A DNA stretch of 64,000 nucleotides from Cruorifilaria tuberocauda (GCA_013365365.1 JABVXU010000156.1:1-64000), one strand, 5' to 3'. Counted from the first letter of the stretch, positions 50,989 through 64,000 are shown. A program made the numbers and translations. The notes: generated by a model from the letters alone, not told the origin.

Positions 50989-53900
50989 ATGTATCCTAAT
51001 TGGCAAAGTCCGGATGATTCGCCTACCGTACAGCCATATTGGAGTCAACATGTTAGTCAAGCGGCTAGTGCCGCAGCTACGCATCAAAAAGTTGCCGTCG
51101 CAGCGGCAGCGTACGATCCGTTACTCTATCCTGCCCAAAATTACATGAATAATATGAAGAATATGCTTGGAGCTGCTGCGCAATGGGTTGAATCATCAAG
51201 CACGTAAGTTATCAAAATCTTACTCTGTTACTTTTGTTCATTGATTACTGAATTATTTCATTCATTTATCAATCATTACTATCATTTTTCTTGAGCAGTA
51301 AATAGACAGTTTAATTTCATTCATGAAAATTAGCAATTATGATAATTATTATAAGCTTAAATCTCGACAGTAAATCAGCTTGTTTGAGATATTTTACAGA
51401 TATCATCATTTTTCCCGCTTTTTTCTTTTTTTTAACAAATATTATTAAAATTAATAATATAAATCGTTTTTTTCGCTTATCTGATTTGTTTAATTATAAT
51501 TAATGATAATAAAAATACAAAAATTATGAATAAATACTACTTCAGATAGTTTATAAATAATTTATTTGTTTTTTAATTTGTTCAGTTTGAATGAATTTCT
51601 GAAACTGATTTTCAGTTTCTTTCCTGGTTGTGTTTCCGATTATTAGAAATGGGTCAGTGAAGAAGATTTCCGTTCTTTCTAAATTGCATATATTCGAAAA
51701 AAAGAAACAGAAACAGAAAACCTTCTGTTGAAGATAAGTCACAATACAGTACAAAAATAATTAGCAAAAAAAAAATTAAAAATTTTCCGGAATTTCCGGA
51801 ACTAACAATCATAATATCTGGTGTGCTTATTTCACAAAAATTTAATTTTTTCTTTATCTTCATTCTCATATTTAGTTAGATAAAATATACTATCAATTTA
51901 TGAGTAACTTTTTGAAAGTTTAAATTTTACAATTAAAAAGTTTTGAAATTTCACGACATTCTTTTTGTTCATTTCAGCAAATTATTTAATTGTTATAAAA
52001 AACTTTTTACTTTCATTGAAATGAAATTTATCATTTTGAAAAAATTGATTTCGAAATTTGCATTTTGTCCAGTTTTCATTTCCAAAAAAAACAAAAAATC
52101 ATGTCGATAGACAGTTGTTGCACTGCAATGAACTGGTTTTATAACCCTAAAATTGAAGTATTGAAAAATGATTGGTTTTAATTGTCACCTGCCTGATGCT
52201 TCATTCAAATTAAATCAGTATGAATCAACATATTGCTAATTATTAAAGAGAATTTATTTGTTTCTTTTTCAAGTTCTTTTTTCCATATACCTAATTACTT
52301 TGTTGTATGATACAATTAAATTATTGATGTTCGTATAGCTGAACTAATTAAATTAAATAATTAAATTTAAATAAATGATTTAGCTGAAATAATAATAACT
52401 GTATGCGAAATGAATTGTAGAATGTTATTGTAATTCTACATACGGTACTTTGTAATACTATATTACTGTAATATTTACTTGCAAATAATCAATTTACGTT
52501 TATCAGATAAACCTTATATAAGCGCACTGATACTTATAAATTCATATTTTTTCTCAACTGTTTCTGGAATAATTTAACAGTATAGTTAATTTGAAAATTA
52601 AAAAAGTTTGATAAGTTATTTTAAAAATTTAAATATAACAGTGATAAGACTTTTTAAATATTTTAAAAATATTCCTATATTGATGATTTCTATGAAAACA
52701 GAACTTTGAAAGTATTTATTATTCTCTCTGAAACTATACTATTTATAAGTTGTGCAACGATACAGTATGATTGTTATCATCATCAAATTTCAAAAATCAA
52801 TTTTCATCATATGACAATTTTATAATGTTTATGTACGTTAATATTTGTTTACAAATATGTATTTTAATGTATTGAATAATACGAACAACGTATTATTAAT
52901 GAATTTACTGTAATTTTCTTAATTATCTTTTAAATGATTTGGTAAAAGTATTAATAATATTCTGCGATACCTAACTTGAAAATTGAAGTATTCATTTCAG
53001 TATCCTGTTTTTTGCTTAAAATTTAAATATAATTTAGAAATTACTTGAAAAAATAAAGTAAAATATAAATATCATATTTGGATTCTTTGGAAATTATGAT
53101 GTATTACTTCTAAAAATTAAATTGAATAAATTAATTATCAACTGCTGAAGACAATAACTGCAATTAATTTACCTCTTGAAAACAAAAATGTTTGACGAAG
53201 TTATCGAAAACACTTTTATTGATGATATTTGTTTATTTACAATTTAAGATTAGATAAATAGCTGAAATAAGCAGTAAGCAAAACTTTTAATATTTATTTT
53301 TGATTGAGATAAATCGATTGAACGAACAAAAGCATTTCAATAGTTTGTGAGTAGGAAACTGAACTTCATTAATACACATAATTTACTTTTTATTGCGCAT
53401 TTACGACCTGCCGAACTGTTCACTCTCTCTCTCCCTCTCTCTCTCTCTCCCATCACTTCCATCTTTTTATCAATAAATTTTATGTCAACTCCATGTTAAT
53501 TTAATGATTAACATTTTTAAAACATTCAAATTTATCAATTGCTCACCGATCATTTCAATTATTTGATTATTTTAATATATTATTAAAAAGTTTTATAATA
53601 GCATTTTATAGTAGACGCAATTTTATTGATATACTTTAAAAGGTATTCTTCAATATTTCCTTATTACACTTCACATTTACCTATATTTCTCGTCTATTTT
53701 CATATTTTTGAAATTATTGTATTAACTTACTTTTGATAATTTTCTCTGATAATTTGATAATAATGATAATTCCACAATTAGTGATGATGAGATTTGTAAC
53801 AGTTTCGAGTAATCAAGTAAACAATAATGAACGATCGATTAATCGATAATCATTGTAATTTGATGAATTCGGAAAGTGAAAAGAGTTAATTCACCTAATC

Positions 53901-56900
53901 TGGAATAAGTTATCATAAGGTCATCTTTGTGCAATGATCATCACCGTTATCATCATTACTTTTAATAGACTATATGCGTGTGCGGTAGTATATTTGGCCT
54001 GATATCGTTCCATCCCTTATATTGCATATATAATTCACATTTTATTGCTCGATTTACGGCTCGTTTACGATAATGCCCGAATGTACTCTTTCCCTCTCTC
54101 TCTCCCTCTCCCTTTCTTTTTTTTGTCCATTCCCTCTGTCCACTCCCTCTCAACTCTTTCTTTATTCATACACACACACACACACAGACCGATCGTACAC
54201 TTGACCAGTTACCGGACATGAACGATCACCGAGGAAACTACAAAAAGAACGAAGGGATTGGGAAAAAAAAAAGAGAGGAAAGAATAGAAAATCAAGAAAG
54301 TCACATCGTTTATTAATCGTTACTTTTTTAAGATGGAAAAAAGGTTACAGTCACAATTATTGTTATTGTCGTCACTGTAATTATCTAGCTGTCATTGTTG
54401 TCACCACAATCGTTATCATCGTAATTTATCGTTATCATCATTATTGTCATCATTTGTTGTCACAGTTTTGTGAGTAACCCTCCCATCAGTTTAGTTTATT
54501 CAATATCATTGAATTTAGCAACTCTTCTGTAGCCTTCTTACAGTTGAATCCAAGAAAGATTCAATTCTGTATTTATCAGAAATCGTCTTCTCGAAGAATA
54601 TATTTATCATTCTTATCAATAAGAAATAGTTATTTCGTTTGGTATTTTTTTTTTCGACATTTGTAAGATAGTAAAGAAAAAAGTATGGAATTCCATTTTT
54701 GGCTAATTTTTGTCAATTTTAAATTGCTTATTTCTTTGGAAAATAACAACTGACAGAATTTGGATGAAAGGATTTCATAGAAAGAAGAAGTGAATATATA
54801 AACATTCAACCTTTTGCTATTCAGAAAAGTGACTGAAGAAGAAGCGAAAGTTTTTGGTCATTAATCTTCTCCTTGAGAAAACTCTTTTTCTTCTAAATCG
54901 ACGCGTTCAAATCAAATCGTCACAACAAAGTTGACAGATTATTTTAACTTATTTCAATTGTTCTTTTTGGAATACAGTTACGCTTGATGAGAGTACTAAA
55001 AATGTTGCTTCAAGTTAAATTTAATTAAATATTTTAATATCAGTTTAAATTGTATATTTTACAGATTCCCAAATTACAATGCTTTACAACCGGCGTCCAC
55101 GTCACATTTGCCGGTGATAAGCGGTGAACGAGCGGTGCAAATAAATCAGCCGGTGTTTCCATGGATGAAAATGAGTGGTTAGTCTAAAAGTTTGCGAAAT
55201 GTTTCAATGATTCATTTCGAGAATTTTACTTATTGATTTATTCAATTTAAATTACACGGATTTGTGTAGAAGTGAATTTTGCTTACTTAAAATGGAATAA
55301 ATCTCATTTATATTTTAAGAGTTAATAAGCATACAATTTCCTCATTCTTAAGCATCATTAAGCTTCGTTCATCATAAATTTTATGAGATTTCCTTCATGA
55401 GCTACCATAGTTTTCATCTGATAACAATGATCAAAGGTGATAAATTGCAGTAATTGCATTAAATGAAGTAATTGATATCTGCCAGGGAAGTTAATTTTAT
55501 TTCGTTTAATATTGTTTTCTCTATTCATTCCTGCTATTCTTATTATCAAAATCATTATTATGACTTCTGTAAGTTTGATAGAATAAGCATAGTGATATCC
55601 AATCTTCTTAAGTTGAACTATTAGATAATAGTTAATACTTAAGTGTATTTTTTGCAGAAGTAATGATTGCAGAATATTTGATAACTAAATTTTAATACCA
55701 ATAAATAATAAAAATAGGATTAAAGGAGTTTGAAATAATGATATGCAATATAATAGGAATGATTTAAATAGTTTTAAAAGTTAGTTTTAAAAGGATTTGT
55801 TTATATAAATCAGAAAATATATTATTGTCTTGCAAAGCAAAGAAAGCAATAAGAAGCTTTGCTTGGAATAATTTGCAATAATTTCTGAAGATTTTTGCAA
55901 ATAATTTATCGATTTTCTCGGGAGAAAAAAAAACCAGATTTTTGATGTAATCGAAAATGAGTTTTTTTGAAATGATTGAATGGATGTAAGCGAGAGGAAT
56001 GGCAATTTGAAATGAATAATGAATGCATGTTAAAGCTATAATTTGGTTGATTGATAAGAACAATCCATGTTCATTTTAGCTTTAAATTGTCTACTGCATC
56101 ATCTCTTTCCTATCACCTGATAAGAATTACGACAAATTATTATCATTTATTACTATTAATTAATTAATTAATATGATCACTAACCATTATTATTAGTGTT
56201 GTAATTATTGCTATTATTATTACGGTAGTATGTTCAATTTGTAATTTAATTTCAATCATTTATAACGGTAAGAATATGAAATTAATATAATTGTAAAGCA
56301 CTTCCATAGGTTTTAGCAGTAATTAAAAAACTTTAATTTTTTTAAAGTTAAAACTAAACAAAAGAATGTGAGAAAGAAAACAAAAGGAAAGTGCAAATGA
56401 AAGGATTACTGTTTTTTCCCTCTTGTTTTTTAACATTGTGCTGTTTTAAGGTTTATCATTTTAGTGAAATGAAAAATTTTGAATTCACAGCTAGCAATCG
56501 GATAGGTTAATTCATTCTAAAATTGAATAAGACATTTCTCTCGATTTGATTCATCACTGGAAATTATATCATAACTTAATTACAACTTTTAATGAAGAAC
56601 ACGTGTGCTTTGGCGATAGAGAAAATGATTGATTTGAAATTTTGAAAATTTTTTCAACTCTTTTTTCTTACTAGAATTAAAATTCCGTTCGGTTCCAAAA
56701 ATAAATAGCTAATATTTGTGGGTGTTTGTGCTGCTTCAATGCGATCTGCTCAAAGCGCTTGTCCTACGCTAATGAATTATCGGCAAACATCAAAAAGAAA
56801 GGAAAAAAAAAACTTAGATATCCCGTGTGTATGAGCGTGCGTATGTACGTGTGTACGTGTATACGTGTCTCTGTATGTGTATGCTTCTATAAATTTATTG

Positions 56901-59900
56901 AATGTGAATTGACGTAATACGTAAGAAAGAGATATGCGCAACTGTTCAACAGATGACATCAACATTTCCTTTCCTTATCCAGATCTCGATACTTTAACCT
57001 TTATTACTAATCATAACAACTGATAGTATTGCACTCACATCTCAAGAAATAATGATATATTACTACTTTCAAATATTATGATGTGAGAAAGATGAGAGAA
57101 ATGATATTGTTTGTTGAGGAAGTGATCTGGAGATGAACAGCTTGTCACTTTTACAACATATAGCATTGAAGGGTAAAACAAGTTTAATACCGTCAAATAT
57201 CTCTCTTCCTACTAACATTTTCATTGCTAATCCAATAGCAAATGTTATCAACTCTACAGTATATTTTTCAAATTACAATTTTGAGGGATAATTTTAAATT
57301 GGCTGGATTGTAATTTGATAATTACGATTAGATACGCTCCTTAATGTAATTTAATAACAGAAATTCATTAGTTAATATTTTAAGTTCAAAATACAGTAAT
57401 GTTAGCATATATACAAACCCATCCTATGGTAATAAAGGAATTAATGGTTGAATGATTTCAGAGGGAACTGTTGAGTATTGGCATAAAATATTTGAAAATT
57501 CATTGTAAAAAAAAAAAAAAATTGTGTGTTTCTATGAAGCTCATGAAATTTTACCGTCAAGAAAGAGAGAGAGAGAGAGAGAGGGAGAGAGGAATAGAAA
57601 GAGAGAGAGAGAGAGAGAGAGCGAAATGAGTTTTTCATATGAACCCAATTTCTTCCACACGAACCCAATCTCTTCGACACCCATAAAACGACGGAATTAC
57701 GACAATGCCACTGGAAAAATGCTCAAATCGTTGTTTTTCCTCCTTTTTCTTCTCTTCTATCTCTCTTTCTCCCTCCTTCTCTCTTTCTTTTTCTCTCTAT
57801 TATTCAATGTGTAGTTCTTGCAGTTTTACTAATCGATTTAATACGAAATTTTGAAATTTTCATTTTCTTCGATTTTGAGGATTTTTTAATGCTATTAGTA
57901 ATTCGCTGAAATGAAATAATGATTGAAATTATGTCGGAGAGAAATCGATATTTCAATCTGAATTCAACCTCAAATACTTCTTTTTACCAGTTTATTGAAA
58001 TTGGGGATATTTAAAACTGTCCAAGGAAATATTATGAAAGCTGACCATTTTTAATCTCATCAAATCTTAAATTTCAAAATTAGATTCTAAGAGTTCAAAT
58101 TTACTTCGATTATATTAGAAATTTTTATCGTATTGATTGCTATCTGTTTCTACCTGTTCATCTTTTGTTTCATTTATAATTTGAAGTTTGCTAAAAACAG
58201 TAATCCATAGCACTACCGTTTATCACACAATCATTTCTATCATTAATAGTTGAATGTGATGACTAAGAAAAAATTATCTATTAGATAAACTTTCTTCAAA
58301 TGAATAAGTATATATCATTTAAGTAAACTAAAGAAATTTTTGAAATAAAGAGAATAAGTAAAATTTTGCAATGTTTACAATATGGGAAATTCGTTGAAAT
58401 GGAATGAATGAATACGGATGCTAAAAAGTAAGGGAAAAAAAAAAGACTGTTGTGTGTGATTTATTTGAAAGAAAGTTCAAAAAATAGCGCCGATCCCAAA
58501 AGACAATTGTTCATCAGTAAGTTGGATTAACTGCTTCACAGATGAATGCTTTTATCCCTGAAAACATTCTTATGGGCCATATTCTACTTTGCTGCTATTA
58601 ATAGTTGAACATCTTATCAGTGGAATAACTTTTCAATATTAATAATTTTAATGATAAATAAAAATGCCAGAAAAAATTATCAGCACTAATAATGAAATAA
58701 AGTTTAATTATTTCAATTACATTAACAGTGGTTTATCACTGGTAACAGTAATTTACTCCTTTTTTTTTTTTTTTTTGGAAAAACAATTAGAACTTGCTTT
58801 ATATGAGGAGTAGCACCATGAAATATGATTTGGTACTCATATTAAGAGTAAAATGATAAGATGATAAAATGATGATTGTATGCATGTAAATGATTTACAT
58901 TATATTTTTCTATCTAAAATTTTTTACCTTAGAAAATCTATTTTACGCGGCAATATGAAATTATCAAATGGAAAAATATTTAAACTTTTGTTAACTCAAA
59001 CCAATTTCGAATATATTTTTTTAAATGGATTTTAACGTTGACGACTTATTAATTTTCATATTAAAGAAACGCCACGAATAGTTAATTCATATTTTAATAT
59101 TAGAATTAAATTAACCTAAAATTCTTTTAATGCAAATCACTTTTATGCATACTTACCTCGTTAGAAATATGTTGAATTATTTGTAAATACTATTAAAATT
59201 TATCAATCATACAAATGTTCCCATGTATTTGTTGTAATTTATCATTTGTCAAAGTCGTTAATTTCAAAGTTTGCATCAATAGAGCAAAGGGTAGCAGAGG
59301 CGACTATAAATTTTATGAAATTTCTTACATTCAACAGAAACCCGTGAGAACTTTTGCCCAGACGAGTTTCGTTTTCAAACTTGTGACACTTGTTACTACT
59401 TTAATTTACTACTTACAACTGCTTTATTTGTTCATTAATTTCGAATAACTTCTAGCTTGCATAATATTTCCTTTATGTTATGTATTATCATACTATCATT
59501 GCTATATTTGTTCGATAAGTTATTCAACAATCTAAATATAACCAAGTTATCCTAAATACATTGATAATCAATTTGACTCCGATCAGGTTATCCTGCATAC
59601 ATTAGAAAGCAGTTTTCTTCTGATTATGCTATCTTGCATAGATATCTGGTTCCAACTAACTTATCTTACAAACATTAGAAAGGAATTTGAATGCAATAAG
59701 GTTATCATGGATGCATTAGCAGTTATCATGTTGTAACTTTAGTTATCATGATATCATGACTGAGTTATTCATGATTCGTTGTGATTACTGCTATGAAATA
59801 TTTGATATAAGTGTATGGAAATGTGATTTTCCATTAATTATTCAGCTATCTTAAATTCGATTTACTTCTATTCTTAGTTCCATTCTTTTTCCGAATAATC

Positions 59901-62900
59901 CTTCCAATCACTTCCTAAATAATAGCCAAGAGCAGCGATTATTTTAGCATTCTGTTGATGAAAGCTAATTCAAAAATGTGATAGGCTTAAAAGATGGTAT
60001 CCTCTTGAAGACTACGGTTATCCTCCTGAAGACTACGGTTATCCTCTCTCTTCAAATCCTTATTTTCCTGTTCAATACTATTAAAAACTTACTGATTACT
60101 GATTTATGCAACAACAGAAATGGTATGATATCAATATAGCACAGTGCATTCATTTCATTCGATGGCATACTGTAGGAAAAGGAAGGGGCAGGTGTGCACG
60201 CGGTTGCGATGATACGCACGTATCATCATCCTTTGACATGAGGATGATCGGGTATGATGATGATTCGGGATCTGCTATTCATGAATATGTATTCATGAAT
60301 AGCGGATCGATCATTAATTCTGATATTTTTTGGGAGAAAAAAAAAGCATGAGAAGAGAAGAAGCTAAAAATGAATTTCATTCATTTTCATCAGTTCTATC
60401 TGTCATACAGAAAAGAAATAAGATGAATTGATGGAAAATTATCAATGGAAATTTTTAATTTTATTCAAATTTTTGCGTAATCAAAAGTTTTTTTTTTTTT
60501 TTTGCATAAAAATAATGAAAGCCAAGACACTTTAATGGAAAATTCTATTACTATAATCTTTAATGAAAGATTCTATTACCCGTGGATTTACACGTGTACG
60601 TCAGTTTATTCTGTGCTAGATCACGTTACTAACAATAGATTAAGATATCAGCCATTTGCTTTAAAACATGAAGTTTACTTGAAGTATATGGATCATCAAG
60701 ACAAGTATACAAACTTGAGATTGAAAATTTTTTCATAAAACAGAGATACATCACAAACATGAGAAGGCAATCGTATGAGCCATATCAACATCCTGATCGA
60801 TCATTTTATCATAAATACTTATAAAATGATTTATTTAAAGATCAATGAATCCGAGTAAGAAAGTGGATACTGGAAATTTTCCGTAGAAATTATCCTTTCT
60901 TGAAATTTTATAAATAATAATCATGTTTACTGTATAAGACTTTTGAAATGTATCATCTCAGTCTACCCTATTATTGATAATTAGCTATCATGTTATCATG
61001 GAATCAAGAGTGAGTTGAATAAATAAAAATTTCCAATTTCTTGCTTTGGTATTGTTGTTGTTGTTGTTGCAGATAATGGCGTTGACTAATCTTGATAAAA
61101 AAAATATTGATAACAATTCCTTTTCATGTTCCGAAATACATGGCATGTGTGTGTGTGTGTGTGTCTGTGTGTGTCTGTGTGTGTGTGTATGTGTGTGTAT
61201 GTGTATGCATATTTAATACGTAAATGAAGCGTGTAACTTCTTGAAGGTACTATCACTTTATTATTATCATTCCATCAGCTTCAGCCTTCGCTTTCATGCT
61301 TACAACGGTTTGTTAGTTGAGAACGTCATATTTCATTTTGGAATCCTTTTGAAGTCCTTCCGCTCTTTCATTATTTTTCATTTATATGCCTCGAGCAATG
61401 CTCGTTTAGTAAACCGGCCATCCCGAAATATGACAATATTTTTACGACATTCGATCAAACAAAACTGGGTACATGGGTCCTTCTCTCTCTCTCTCTCTCT
61501 TTACCTCTCCCTCTCTCCCTCTCTCGCTTTCTCCTTTTTTTAAAATTTATTCACACTTCTTTCTTATCTATTCTTTTTTTCCATTTAAAAAAAAAAAAAA
61601 CTTTAAAATAAGTTTATTATGAAAGATAGTCTGTTATCTATTACGGTAAATTACGAAAAAGATTGGGCGAATGGGTACAAAGATCAAAATCTTTTTTAAA
61701 ATCGTAAGAAAATTAAGGACTAAAAGTTTAATTACATCATTAGATTAAAGATTGAAATGTTAATTTTTAAAATTTGCATCTGAAATAAACTTTCATCAAA
61801 CTCGTCAACAATTAATTTAGTTGATGAAAAGTTTTTGTAAGTTAGCAGTAATTCTTCCCAATCAATACTTTATTATATACTACAAAGATTTTATTTCTAT
61901 TCCTTTTTTTGATAAAATTCAAATATTTTACATTAATTTAAATTTCTAATACTAATATTCGAAAATTTATTTTTGTATTAATTTAAAACTTTCATTAAAT
62001 TTTCCAAAAACTTTTGGAAGTCTCAAATTGCATGTGAAACAACAGAAAGGAAATTTGAAGAAGGGTTAAAAAGAAGGCCTGAAAAAAAAGTTCGTTTTGT
62101 TTTTTTGCAAAAGCAGCGGTTTATCATTCCACTTCTCCAACGGTTTATCATTCCACTAATATAAATCAACACATATTTTGAAAATTGCTTTGACAGTTTC
62201 ACTGCTTTACTTCAAAGACAGAAACCGCTTGTTTCGTCCGTCACGAACTGAAGCACAACTTTTTTTTAAATCACTTCATTGCACAGAAATGCACAGAAAA
62301 AAAGTTAACTTTACATGTACAGTATCCTGGTACAATACGTCTTTGTGTTCCGGTTACCGTTAGCTTATTAAAATCATTACATTCCAGCAAGTTTTTTTCT
62401 TTTTTGATATTCTATTGAAAATTTTGCAAATTGTAATAAAGCTATGAAATCATGAAGAAATTCGAGAGTATAAAACTTTTTCAATTTTAAAATTTACAAA
62501 ATAAGTAAAATTTAAAATGGAAAAAAAACTTTCTAATAAAGGAAATTTGTTACTATCAAATGAAAAAAATGAAAAGCTAAAAATGTAAAATAAAATCATG
62601 AATGATCTAGATATCATTCGGATTTTTTTTTGCATTGACCTTGCCTTTGTGCATTTCTCATGATTTATTAAGTATTTATGAAGTATGTTAGGTCATTTTA
62701 TATGTGCAATGACCTCGTGAATTCTCATCACCGTTTTTTTAGGTATGCTAATGTTTAATTGTATGAAATAATTTACAACACGGTGAGTTCTAAAAAAAAT
62801 AATCACTGATCTGTGTTCACGTTTTTTTCAATTCAGGTGGCAAAGGTGGTGAATCAAAAAGGACGCGACAAACGTATAGTAGAAATCAAACGTTAGAACT

Positions 62901-62985
62901 TGAGAAGGAATTTCATTATAATAAATATTTAACGCGAAAAAGGCGACAAGAAATTTCCGAAAGTTTACAATTATCCGAACGGCAG
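50989..62985 (+). CDS. mab-5: MAB-5 Hox transcription factor (first three coding exons; 3' end beyond window)
   Basis: Exons 50989-51203, 55065-55177 and 62837-62985 join in phases 2 and 1 with good borders (gtaagt; ttttacag; gttagt; aattcag; gtttgt). The start MYPNW resembles the MAB-5 N-terminus as I remember it, and an in-frame TAG lies four codons upstream. Exon 1 is alanine-rich with Trp/Tyr residues. Exon 2 carries the FPWM hexapeptide (about 103-106), which contacts PBC-class cofactors (CEH-20/EXD type). Exon 3 reads [16 protein letters not shown], then [20 protein letters not shown], the MAB-5 signature; it covers homeodomain residues 1-44 (about 116-159). The donor falls at the common 44/45 homeobox intron position, and the part with VKIWFQNRR lies past 64000. 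Introns are long (3.86, 7.66 and more than 1.0 kb). MAB-5 is a nuclear regulator of mid-posterior fates and cell migration. Confidence 0.94.
51204..55064 (+). other. mab-5 intron 1
   Basis: 3861 bp, AT-rich, phase 2. It holds a CT tract near 53421-53450, a CA tract near 54168-54186, a run of short gtcac/gttatcatc words at 54350-54470 and a TACGGTA at 52441-52447. No embedded gene is supported. Confidence 0.8.
57561..57621. repeat. (GA)n microsatellite
   Basis: Interrupted GA dinucleotide tract in mab-5 intron 2. The Arg/Glu-rich frame across it is an artefact. Confidence 0.95.
59543..59760. repeat. Degenerate tandem array, period about 40 bp
   Basis: Recurring blocks of the form gttatcct-gcatacattagaaa start near 59545, 59586, 59627 and 59661 and again near 59700. 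Copies are diverged. A similar pattern (atcatcttagatacattaat) is seen near 63758-63800. Confidence 0.55.
59998..60046. repeat. 21-bp tandem duplication (2.3 copies)
   Basis: Copies at 59998-60018 and 60019-60039 differ by one base, followed by a partial copy. Read in plus frame they give [17 protein letters not shown], followed by a tyrosine-rich tail to TAA, so an unrecognised exon is possible but weak. Confidence 0.85.
60208..60308. other. Cluster of three inverted repeats in mab-5 intron 2
   Basis: GATGATACG (60208-60216) pairs with CGTATCATC (60219-60227). ATCATCCT near 60224-60231 pairs with AGGATGAT near 60240-60247. GATCTGCTATTCATGAATA (60269-60287) pairs with 60290-60308 across a 2-base loop with one mismatch (G-U in RNA). 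The block is GC-richer than the intron around it. Confidence 0.85.
61144..61208. repeat. (GT)n microsatellite
   Basis: Interrupted GT tract (tctgtg and tatgtg variants) in mab-5 intron 2. Confidence 0.95.
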
Positions 62986-64000
62986 GTTTGTTTTAACTTT
63001 AAATTATTTAAATTCATTTATTGAATTACAGGAATTTATTATAGAGATTAAATTGAAAGGAAATAAGTCTACTGTGGAAATATTTAAACTTTTAAAGATA
63101 AAATTTAACAAAATTAAAATTAGTGATAGAAAGATGAACGATGAATTCATAGAATTCCATGAAGCAATTTATTTATTTTTTTTTTATTTGCTAAAAATAG
63201 AATTATTGTGATTTATGAGTTTTTTTACACGTAAAAAACATTCATATCATCAAACATTAATATCGTTTTGGTTAATTCAAAATGGAAAATTTGATGATTT
63301 CTGCGAAAGCAATTTAATCGTATTTGGAGAATGCATCAATTTGATATTCATTGCGAGAGTTGAGATTCAGGAATGTGATTTCCTCCTGGATAAGTGGTAG
63401 TGAGATTCAGAAATGTAATTTCTTCTTGGATTAGTGATAGTAGTGCTCCTGGTAATGTTATAGTCAACAACTCTTGATGGATGATTGTGTTAGTGATATG
63501 TTAGCAATTAGATGTTGATAATCGAGGTAGAAATGAGTACTTGTTAATTAGTAGATTAATCATGATATTTATATTCCAGTTGGAAAGTTTTAAAATATAT
63601 TTTGCTTCCTGCAACATCTGAATCATATGACTTTCAAAGTATCATTTTCTTCTCTCTCTCTCTCTCTCTTTCTTCTTTGCTTCCCTCTCCTTCACTTTCG
63701 TAGCTTTTATCTCGAATTATAATCCTCCTCTGCAAAAATCAATCTAGATGCAATCAAATCATCTTAGATACATTAATAAACAGTCTGTATAGAACGAGCT
63801 TATATATCCTAAAAATCAGCCTGTATGCAATTCAGGAGTTCAGGAGCGCGGGCCTGAATAATAATATATCCTGATTACTTTAGATGCAGTAATAGTGAGT
63901 AAATAAGTAGTTTTGAGATTTATTTTAAAGGATTATTTGAAAGTTACCGTAAAAATGAAAATTAAGAATCATTTAAAGTATACACTTACTTTGATTTTCA
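62986..64000 (+). other. mab-5 intron 3 (continues past window)
   Basis: No exon coding the missing VKIWFQNRR helix appears before the right edge, so the intron is longer than 1 kb. It includes a 40-bp tandem duplication at 63361-63440. Confidence 0.85.
63361..63440. repeat. 40-bp tandem duplication
   Basis: 63361-63400 and 63401-63440 align end to end without gaps (tgagattcag-gaatgtgatt type), with about six substitutions. Confidence 0.9.

Larger units (their letters stand above)
55178..62836 (+). other. mab-5 intron 2
   Basis: 7659 bp, phase 1, separating the hexapeptide exon from the homeobox. It contains GT, GA and CT microsatellites (56820-56882, 57561-57621, 57741-57799, 61144-61208 and 61481-61520), a degenerate array at 59.5-59.76 kb, a 21-bp duplication at 60.0 kb and a hairpin cluster at 60.2-60.3 kb. 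Confidence 0.85.

Noticed and set aside
57441..57814. Ser/Leu and Arg/Glu-rich frames
   Set aside because: Products of GA and CT tracts in mab-5 intron 2.
1..64000. CRISPR arrays, rRNA genes, spliced-leader RNA genes, intact transposons
   Set aside because: No spaced identical repeats, no rRNA motifs, no SL1 sequence and no transposase or reverse-transcriptase motifs were seen.

Overview
The window is part of a nematode Hox cluster, most likely from a filarial or related spirurid worm. The base composition is very AT-rich, introns begin GTAAGT or similar and end in TTTTCAG-like acceptors, introns are long, and three Hox-class homeoboxes match nematode families. I recognise the 3' homeobox exon of an Antennapedia-type gene and the complete coding region of egl-5 on the minus strand, and the first three coding exons of mab-5 on the plus strand. 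The species cannot be fixed from the sequence alone.

Layout. Positions 1-6189 hold the 3' end of an unidentified plus-strand gene whose last exons predict a charged, coiled-coil-like tail. Positions 8149-11149 (minus) hold a compact Hox unit: one upstream coding exon (10753-11149), the EGL-5 homeobox exon (9388-9833), and 973 bp further downstream an Antp-type homeobox exon (8149-8414). Both homeobox acceptors start with CG and take the same splice phase, so the single 5' exon can be joined in frame to either homeobox. Positions 11150-50954 are about 39.8 kb without a convincing gene: AT-rich sequence with microsatellites, inverted repeats, small tandem duplications and a few islands of higher GC. 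From 50955 to beyond the right edge lies mab-5: exon 1 (start codon 50989), exon 2 carrying the FPWM hexapeptide, and exon 3 carrying homeodomain residues 1-44. The rest of the homeobox lies outside the window.

How the genes work together. egl-5 and mab-5 are central-to-posterior Hox regulators that are transcribed divergently here around a large shared non-coding interval. Each has a GC-richer island just upstream of its start, against an AT-rich background. Both genes have an AG acceptor close to the start codon, compatible with spliced-leader trans-splicing.

The strongest candidate for an unusual system is the egl-5/Antp unit, where two homeodomains of different classes appear to be alternative 3' exons of one transcription unit. 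Secondary points of interest are a perfect 16-bp GC-rich stem-loop upstream of mab-5, a cluster of hairpins in mab-5 intron 2, a long perfect inverted repeat near 23.7 kb, paired TCACGTGA sites, and a recurrent TACCGTA/TACGGTA heptamer.
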